Source of the DNA: an uncultured beta proteobacterium
Lineage (GTDB): Bacteria; Pseudomonadota; Gammaproteobacteria; Burkholderiales; Burkholderiaceae_C
Assembly (NCBI GenBank): GCA_903954045.1
Contig: CAJBMJ010000442.1
Location: 1 to 32,852 of the forward strand
Length of the DNA: 32,852 nucleotides
Reading direction: 5' to 3'
Positions 26,262 through 32,852 of this stretch are shown piece after piece. Below the pieces are notes generated by a model. It did no database searches. It was not told the DNA's origin and saw nothing but the letters and a program-made list of their open reading frames with translations. How positions within the stretch are numbered: position 1 is the stretch's first letter; each line of letters starts with the position of its first letter. A program made the position numbers and the translations under genes.

Positions 26262-28346
26262 TTAACGCTGTTGAGATGAAACTCCGTACCGCCGCATGAG
26301 CGCGGCTTGCGCACCGTGTGCACTTTTTCTCCCCAAAGGCTTACACCGCGTGTACACCCCATCGGGGCCAAGATCCCAAGCGTCCACCGAGTCATGCAGG
26401 TAAGCAACCAGGCACTCATCGACCAGACGTTGGCGTTGATCGGCATCCAATACTGGCCAGGCGAGTTCGACCCTGCGAACCATGTTTCGATTCATCCAGT
26501 CGGCACTGGACAAATACAGGCTATCTGCGCTTCCCTCCCTGAAATAAAACACGCGGGAGTGCTCTAGAAAGCGGCCAATGATTGAACGCACCCGAATGTT
26601 GTCCGTTTGACCGGGCAGTTGCGCTGGCAGCATACAGGCGCCACGAACGATGAGGTCGATCTTCACGCCCTGTCGTCCGGCAAGCATCAGGCTTTGGATG
26701 AGTGCTTCGTCTGTCAGCGAATTCATCTTGGCAACAATTCTGCAGTCCTTGCCTTTGGCAGCGGCTTTTCCCAGTTCACCCATTTTTGAAATGAGATTGC
26801 TTTGCAAGTTGAACGGTGCTATCCACATTCTTGACAAGCGAGGCAAACGACTTTGACTGGCCAAGTGAACAAAGACATGCTCCATGTCATTGGTCAGTCC
26901 GATATTGGCAGTCAGGTGGCTGATGTCGGTATAGAGCGCTGCAGTTCGCGGGTTGTAATTGCCGGTGGACAAATGACCGTATCGCTTGAGCGACTTGCCT
27001 TCACGACGGGTAATTAGCATCATTTTGGCGTGCGTTTTCAGGCCTACTACGCCGTACACAACCTGAGCGCCGATGGACTCCAGCATTTCCGCCCAGTTGA
27101 TGTTGGCTTCCTCGTCAAAACGGGCTTTCAACTCCACAACTACCGTAACTTCCTTGCCGCGCCGAACGGCCTCCCGCAACAAGTCCATCAACTCTGAATT
27201 GCTGCCCGTGCGATAAATGGTTTGCTTGATCGCCAGCACATCAGGGTCATTGACAGCTGCGCGAAGAAAAGCCAGAACGCCGTCAAAACTCTCAAACGGC
27301 TGATGAAACACCAAATCGCCTTGTTTGAGTTGATCAAAAATTGAAGAATCTGCTGGAACCTGAATCGAGTGCGATGCCCGGTAAGCAGGAAAGCACAAAT
27401 CCGGCCGATGGGCCAAATCCACCAACTGCGTGAGACGCACCAGATTGACAGGGCCAGCCACCCTGAACAGAGATTCCTTGGGCAATTCAAACTGCTGCAA
27501 AAGAAAGTCGGCAAGAAAATCAGAGCAGCCCGACGAAACCTCAAGTCGAACCGCTTGGCCGAAGTGCCGGTGTACCAAGCCCTGGCGCAAGGCCATGCGA
27601 AGGTTCTTCACATCTTCCTCATCAACCGACAGGTCGGAATGCCGGGTAACCCGGAACTGCGAAAACTGACCTACATGTCGACCCACAAATAGTTCACCCA
27701 AATGGGCGCGAATCACGCTGGAAATTGAAACAAACAAAACCCGTGAGCCGGACACTTTCTCAGGCAATCGAATGAATCGCGGCAGAACACGCGTGACCTT
27801 AACAATTGCAATTTCATTTTCCCGTCCGAAAGCATCTTTGCCTCCCAGTCGTACGATGAAATTGAGTGACTTGTTCGCCACTTGGGGGAAGGGGTGAGAA
27901 GGGTCCAGACCCACTGGAACCAGCAAAGGGCGGACTTCTCTTTCAAAGTACTGCTTGACCCATGTACGTTGAACAGAGTTACGTTCTCCGTGTGAAATAA
28001 CTTTGATTCCCTCTTTTTCGATCGCTGGCATCAATTTGTCGTTGTACAGGTTGTATTGCTTGTCAACCAAGGTTCTGAGGGCCAGCGATAGTTTGTCAAA
28101 TGACGTGACCGAATAGCTACCCTTCTGTTCCCCGGCGAGTTTCGCTGACAGGTGCGGTTCGATTCGCACCTCAAAGAACTCATCCAGATTGGAGGACACA
28201 ATGCACAAATAGCGCAATCGCTCCATCAGGGGCACGTCAGATCTAACGGCCCAATCCAGCACCCGTTCATTGAAAGCCAGAATACTGTGATCGCGGTCTA
28301 ACAGCGCTGGGGGTTTCAAGTGGCTTGATGTCTCCGAAATATTCAT
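26262..28346 (-). CDS. ppk1: Polyphosphate kinase 1
   Basis: LLDRDHSILAFNERVLDWA, LDEFFEVRI, HPFPQVANKSLN, IKQTIYRTGSNSELMDLLREAVRRGKEVTVVVELKARFDEEANI, RYGHLSTGNYNPRTAALYTD: canonical PPK1. Confidence 0.97.
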   Translation of the reverse strand: MNISETSSHLKPPALLDRDHSILAFNERVLDWAVRSDVPLMERLRYLCIVSSNLDEFFEVRIEPHLSAKLAGEQKGSYSVTSFDKLSLALRTLVDKQYNLYNDKLMPAIEKEGIKVISHGERNSVQRTWVKQYFEREVRPLLVPVGLDPSHPFPQVANKSLNFIVRLGGKDAFGRENEIAIVKVTRVLPRFIRLPEKVSGSRVLFVSISSVIRAHLGELFVGRHVGQFSQFRVTRHSDLSVDEEDVKNLRMALRQGLVHRHFGQAVRLEVSSGCSDFLADFLLQQFELPKESLFRVAGPVNLVRLTQLVDLAHRPDLCFPAYRASHSIQVPADSSIFDQLKQGDLVFHQPFESFDGVLAFLRAAVNDPDVLAIKQTIYRTGSNSELMDLLREAVRRGKEVTVVVELKARFDEEANINWAEMLESIGAQVVYGVVGLKTHAKMMLITRREGKSLKRYGHLSTGNYNPRTAALYTDISHLTANIGLTNDMEHVFVHLASQSRLPRLSRMWIAPFNLQSNLISKMGELGKAAAKGKDCRIVAKMNSLTDEALIQSLMLAGRQGVKIDLIVRGACMLPAQLPGQTDNIRVRSIIGRFLEHSRVFYFREGSADSLYLSSADWMNRNMVRRVELAWPVLDADQRQRLVDECLVAYLHDSVDAWDLGPDGVYTRCKPLGRKSAHGAQAALMRRYGVSSQQR

Positions 28347-28631
28347 GTTCAGTCGATTGCTGTTTCGTGTAGTCGGAGTTGCGCACAAATTGTTCACATT
28401 TTCAGTGACTGATTTATGACAACACAGTTAAGGGTAGTAGCCCGAGAATAACCCAGCCATAGCCTGGCCACAATGAGGTGTGAGCCTGAGCGGCGGGCGG
28501 CGCTCACGAGAAAATTCAGACACTGTTTGGTCAGATCGAAACCTACAGAGTCGATGTCCTGCGGCTATACCAGAACGGCCCACCCCAGGGCGATCCAAAC
28601 TCCTTCCCGTAGGCTGTCAGATTGCTGGAGC

Positions 28632-30095
28632 TCAGCGACCAGCAGCCTTGCGCTGTGCCCGCTCCACATACCAGTGAGCTGCCTTTTCAGCCAAAGCCTG
28701 CACTCGCCCAACCAGCCCTTGTCCTGGCGCCGTTGTCGCGTGCATATCCATGTCTTGCCCACCCGCCTGGTACATCTGTGCAAACATGTCCAACACTTTC
28801 TGGCGCACCATTCCTCGCATTGGAAGATGACTCATCATTCCATACGTTGCGGCACTGCCCGCGCTGGCCAGCGTCGGATCGGCCTTCACCGTGGCCACCG
28901 CATCTCGCAGGTCTTTCAGGTACTCGTCCACGACCTCCAGATGACCGGCAGTAATCATGGCGTGCAAACCGTCCGGGTTCTGCAGTCGGTTGACCTTCCA
29001 GCCCTTGGCATCCATCTGGTCGCCCACTGCATAAATGTTGACCTCGGGATCACGTGAACCATAGGCCAATAAAGGTCCGCTGGGATCGCCCATGACGTAC
29101 AACTCCGGTATGGCAAGCACACCTTTGCGCATGGTTGTGAACGCCTGGATCGTGCGCCGCGCAAGATCGCGATATCCCGTCTTGCCGAAATACTGCATGG
29201 CCGCCCAGGCAGCAGCGTAGGCACCGCCAGGACGTGTCCCCAGCAACGCAGGGGAAGCAAATACTCCACCTGGCCAGTCTTGTTGCACAAACATCTGGTG
29301 CTTGAGGTAGTCCAAATTACGGTAGGTGATGGTAGAGGCACCCTTGGACGCAAAGCCGTACTTGTGAATGTCTGCAGAGATGGATGTCACCCCCGGCACG
29401 CGGTAGTCCCATAGCGGCAACTTTTGTCCATTCATCTCCATGAAAGGCAGAATGAACCCGCCCACACAGGCGTCAACATGCAACGGCACACGGTTCTTCT
29501 GTGCAATTTCTCCAAACGCCTCGATCGGGTCAATAGTGCCATGCGGGTACTCCGGTGCCGAACCCAGAATCATCACGGTGTTTCGGTTGATCAGGCGCGG
29601 CAGTTTGCGCACATCGGCGCGCAAATCTTTGTCCAGTGGCAACAGACGCACCTTGACATCAAAGTACTCGGACGCTTTGAACCAGGCGACATGGGCTGTG
29701 ACAGGCAATACCATCTCAGGTCGCTTTACGCCTCGCGCACGAGCCATATCGCGGTAGGTTTTGACCGCCAGAAGGCAACTCTCGGTACCACCTGATGTCA
29801 CAACGCCGCATACCTCGGGGGTGCCATGCAGCATCTCCGACACGCCCGTGATGATCTCGGTCTCGAATTGTTTGAGGCTTTTGAAAGCGGTTGGGTTCAG
29901 CCCATTGGCGGATGAAAATGCCTGGTAGGCTTCGGCCTGAAAGGCTGTGTACTCTTCATCCAGGTAGTACACCAGACTCCACAAGCGACCGGATTTGTAG
30001 TCCGGATCGTGCGCGCCATAGGATTGCAGGTCTGCCAGAACATCCGACGTGGCGCGACCCTTGCGTGACAGCGCAGTTTTTTTCATGGTTTTCAT
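28632..30095 (-). CDS. PLP-dependent decarboxylase, sphingosine-1-phosphate lyase-like
   Basis: SGGTESCLLAVKTYRD, HVDACVGGFILPF, SADIHKYGFASKGASTI (PLP lysine); start is the ATGA overlap with the DedA stop at 30092-30095. Confidence 0.85.
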   Translation of the reverse strand: MKTMKKTALSRKGRATSDVLADLQSYGAHDPDYKSGRLWSLVYYLDEEYTAFQAEAYQAFSSANGLNPTAFKSLKQFETEIITGVSEMLHGTPEVCGVVTSGGTESCLLAVKTYRDMARARGVKRPEMVLPVTAHVAWFKASEYFDVKVRLLPLDKDLRADVRKLPRLINRNTVMILGSAPEYPHGTIDPIEAFGEIAQKNRVPLHVDACVGGFILPFMEMNGQKLPLWDYRVPGVTSISADIHKYGFASKGASTITYRNLDYLKHQMFVQQDWPGGVFASPALLGTRPGGAYAAAWAAMQYFGKTGYRDLARRTIQAFTTMRKGVLAIPELYVMGDPSGPLLAYGSRDPEVNIYAVGDQMDAKGWKVNRLQNPDGLHAMITAGHLEVVDEYLKDLRDAVATVKADPTLASAGSAATYGMMSHLPMRGMVRQKVLDMFAQMYQAGGQDMDMHATTAPGQGLVGRVQALAEKAAHWYVERAQRKAAGR

Positions 30096-30739
30096 ACCGA
30101 GTTTCCTTTTGTTAAGCGACGGCGATATAGCCATAGAGCCAAAGCCACCAGCACTGCTGCGGGCACCAGGTAGCTCTGCATTTGCTGCATAGCTGCCAGA
30201 ATTTCCTGCCAACGTCCTCCTACGTAACGAACGCCATAGACCAGTAGAGGCAACTCGACTGCCGCAGCGAGTCCGTCGTATACAAACAAATGCCTGTAGG
30301 GCATGCGTGACATGCCCGCCACCAGAAAAAGCGGTGTGCGAATGCCAGGCAAGAATCGCACCACGAAGATGTACGCCGGACCATAGTGAGTCATGGTTGC
30401 CTGCATGGACTGCAGTCGTTTCTCGGGCAACATGCGCGCGAAAAACTTCCTGCGCAGCAGTTGTGCACCGTAGCGGTACCCCCAATGAAAGATCAGCGCG
30501 TCACCCGCCAGCAAGCCAAACCAGGCCACAACCATCAATGGGCCGGGGTCCATGATCCCTTTCAGGGTAAGGGCCGCTGCTGCCAACAGAACGATGTCTT
30601 CGTTCATGGGCAAGCCAATGCCACAGCCAAATAGCAGGGCAAACATCAGGGCATAGGCCGGAAAGCCCTGCAGTGATTGCAGGACAGGCCAAACGGTATC
30701 CATCATGGGCAAGCTCTCCTCAATATGTGCAGCAAGCAT
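30092..30739 (-). CDS. DedA family membrane protein
   Basis: FGCGIGLPMNEDIVLLAAAAL, GDALIFHWGYRYG, VRFLPGIRTPLFLVAGMSRMPYRHLFVYD: DedA hallmark. Confidence 0.9.
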   Translation of the reverse strand: MLAAHIEESLPMMDTVWPVLQSLQGFPAYALMFALLFGCGIGLPMNEDIVLLAAAALTLKGIMDPGPLMVVAWFGLLAGDALIFHWGYRYGAQLLRRKFFARMLPEKRLQSMQATMTHYGPAYIFVVRFLPGIRTPLFLVAGMSRMPYRHLFVYDGLAAAVELPLLVYGVRYVGGRWQEILAAMQQMQSYLVPAAVLVALALWLYRRRLTKGNSV

Positions 30740-30842
30740 TCGTGGCCTGCCGGTCTCTCAATGCCGAGTTTGTACAAAATTGGGCAAGAAATCTTGACAT
30801 TACCGGACAAACATTTGACTTTTGTGGACAATGGGTAGCTCC

Positions 30843-31844
30843 ATGACAGATCTTATTCGTGCCGCTGCGCTGCAAGGCTTTGACACCGCTTCCCGCAGTG
30901 TTCGTGTGTCTCCACTGGCGCAGTTGCGCAAGGCCGGACTCCCGGTGAACTGCCTTAAGGAGCCAGACACCTTTCTTTCGTACCACGCCTTTATCCGCCT
31001 GCTTGAAGACACAGCGATGGTGGGCCAGTGTTCCGACTTCGGCATGCGCCTGGCACAGCACCAGCAGTCCTATCTGGAAGGGCCACTCACCCTATTGATG
31101 CGCCATGCTTCTAGCTTGAATGAAGCTTTGTCGCTGGGTGCGCAATACGGATATGTGTTCAGTCCGGTGATGCGTGCATCGCTGGTCCCGGTTGCCGAGA
31201 AGCCCGACTTGGTGGACGTGACCATGATCGTCAGTGATGGTGCAGCAGGCGCCTTCGCCCAGACCACGGAATTTGTACTGTTGGGCATCCTGCATGTACT
31301 GCGCTGGCTTACGGATGGTCAGGTTCGCCCGGTACTGCTGCAACTACCACACGCTGCGATCAATACCCCCGAAACCTATTCGCGCTATTTCGCCTGCGAA
31401 TGCCGCTTTGAGACCAGCTTTGCCGCTGTGCGTATGACTCTGGCAGATCTGGCAATGGAGCTACCCGCGCGAAATGCCTTGCTGCTGCAAATGGCGCGAG
31501 GCTACATTGAGCACCGCTATGGCTCGTCGAGGCAACTGTTGTCAGATCGAGTTCGCATTCTGTTGCGTCAGCGCATGGCCATGGGGAGAGTGGTGCAGGC
31601 TGATATTGCCGCAGCGCTGGCCTTACACCCAAAAACCATGCAACGCCGGCTGCTACAGGAAGGCCAACGCTTTGATGCTCTGGTCGATGAGGTGCGGCGT
31701 GAACGCACTTTGGAGCTTTTGGCCCAGCCCACGCGCCCCTCTATGGCCCAAATTGCACTGATGGCGGGCTATTCGGAGCAGTCCGCACTGGCACGCAGCT
31801 GCAAGCGCTGGTTTGGATGCAGCCCCAGTGCGTTACGGCATTAG
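30843..31844 (+). CDS. AraC family transcriptional regulator (arabinose-binding-like N-terminal domain)
   Basis: MTDLIRAAALQGF...; C-terminal HTH VQADIAAALALHPKTMQRRLLQEGQRFDALVDEVRRERTLELLAQPTRPSMAQIALMAGYSEQSALARSCKRWFGCSPSALR. Confidence 0.92.
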   Translation: MTDLIRAAALQGFDTASRSVRVSPLAQLRKAGLPVNCLKEPDTFLSYHAFIRLLEDTAMVGQCSDFGMRLAQHQQSYLEGPLTLLMRHASSLNEALSLGAQYGYVFSPVMRASLVPVAEKPDLVDVTMIVSDGAAGAFAQTTEFVLLGILHVLRWLTDGQVRPVLLQLPHAAINTPETYSRYFACECRFETSFAAVRMTLADLAMELPARNALLLQMARGYIEHRYGSSRQLLSDRVRILLRQRMAMGRVVQADIAAALALHPKTMQRRLLQEGQRFDALVDEVRRERTLELLAQPTRPSMAQIALMAGYSEQSALARSCKRWFGCSPSALRH

Positions 31845-31973
31845 GAGTTGGGTAGATGATAGATGCAGTACAACTGCATCAAGCGACGTATCCGCTCTCT
31901 GCCGACCCGGTGGCCACGTGAACATTGGAGTAGCATTCAGGCTATTGCGCCATTCTGGTGCCAAGGCGAACCT

Positions 31974-32852
31974 ATGACCGGCACCAAGAAGCCCCGTAAA
32001 GCAAAAGGGCCGGAGCAGACCTTGCTGCAGGTGACCTTCCCCATTGTTGGCATCGGGGCCTCGGCCGGCGGCCTGGCGGCGTTTGAAGCATTCTTTGCGG
32101 CCTTGCCCGCAGATGCACCGCCGGGCATGGCATTTGTGCTGGTGCAGCACCTGTCGCCGGACCACAAGAGCCTGCTTCCGGAACTGATCCGGCGCTTCAC
32201 GCATTTGCAGGTGCTGGACGTTGACGACGGCATGGTGGTGCAAGTCAACTGCATCTACGTCATCCGGCCCGGCTACGACATGGCGCTGCTCAACGGTACG
32301 CTGCATCTGCTCGAACCAACGGCGCCGCGTGGGCAACACCTGCCGATTGACTTTTTCTTCCGCTCACTGGCGCTGGACCTCGGAGCCAGGGCCATAGCCA
32401 TCGTGCTCTCGGGCAGCGGCAGTGATGGTGCTCTGGGTGTGCGTGCCGTCCATGAGGTCGGCGGCATGGTCATGGTGCAAAGCCCCGCCAGTGCCGAGTT
32501 TGACGGCATGCCGCAGGCCGCCCTGGACTGTGGCGTGGCGGACTTTGAGTGCGAACCCGCCCAGATGCCAGCGCAACTCGCCAGCTACGTGGCGCAAGCC
32601 CACGTCGACCGGCGCCGCCTGCCTGATGCGCCGTTGCCACTGAGTGATTCGGCGATGAACAAAATCTTCGTCGTACTGCGGGCCCAAACCCGGCACGATT
32701 TTTCACTCTACAAGCCCGGCACGATTCAGCGACGCGTCGAGCGGCGCATGGCGCTCAACCGAATCGACGAGGGCGATCAATATGTCAAGCTGCTGCAAAA
32801 GGGCAACACTGAGGCCCAGGCTCTGTTCAACGACTTGTTGATTGGCGTGACA
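31974..32852 (+). CDS. CheB/CheR fusion-type chemotaxis signalling protein (3' end truncated by window)
   Basis: Open to the window end, so absent from the ORF track: MTGTKKPRKAKGPEQTLLQVTFPIVGIGASAGGLAAFEAFFAALPAD...FVLVQHLSPDHKSLLPEL...IVLSGSGSDGALG; then SLYKPGTIQRRVERRM (CheR start). Confidence 0.92.
   Translation, partial: MTGTKKPRKAKGPEQTLLQVTFPIVGIGASAGGLAAFEAFFAALPADAPPGMAFVLVQHLSPDHKSLLPELIRRFTHLQVLDVDDGMVVQVNCIYVIRPGYDMALLNGTLHLLEPTAPRGQHLPIDFFFRSLALDLGARAIAIVLSGSGSDGALGVRAVHEVGGMVMVQSPASAEFDGMPQAALDCGVADFECEPAQMPAQLASYVAQAHVDRRRLPDAPLPLSDSAMNKIFVVLRAQTRHDFSLYKPGTIQRRVERRMALNRIDEGDQYVKLLQKGNTEAQALFNDLLIGVT

Noticed and set aside
25788-28346. SixA-PPK1 neighbourhood considered as unusual
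   Set aside because: Standard phosphate/polyphosphate gene arrangement in this bacterial group; ordinary.

Overview
This 32.9 kb window looks betaproteobacterial, probably Comamonadaceae-like judging from protein content (inference). From the left edge to about 22.75 kb it reads as an accessory island. That part carries a MobA/MobL-type relaxase with a candidate MOBQ/IncQ-like oriT just upstream, and five proteins ending in the IPTL-CTERM sorting signal. Several of these also have a choice-of-anchor U region, Gly-rich repeats and InlB-type repeats. It also has a secreted-protein/CapA pair, an uncharacterised three-gene cassette (669, 122 and 341 aa), and a tyrosine integrase next to an orphan tRNA 3' end that looks like an att site. 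From about 22.75 kb rightward the content is housekeeping: VanZ-like protein, tRNA-His, ribosomal protein L31, a membrane protein, SixA, PPK1, a sphingosine-1-phosphate-lyase-like PLP enzyme with DedA, an AraC regulator, and the start of a CheB/CheR fusion. The strongest leads are: (i) a near-identical inverted-repeat element 26-31 bp upstream of two distantly paralogous unknown genes near the integrase; (ii) an Lcl/DUF1566 domain whose C-terminal segment has the NNC-codon pattern expected of a diversity-generating-retroelement variable region, inside an IPTL-anchored surface protein; (iii) a roughly 370-bp non-coding module bounded by 28-bp inverted repeats and abutting a 32-bp perfect palindrome; (iv) the candidate oriT. 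All family names come from reading the sequence by eye; no database search was run.
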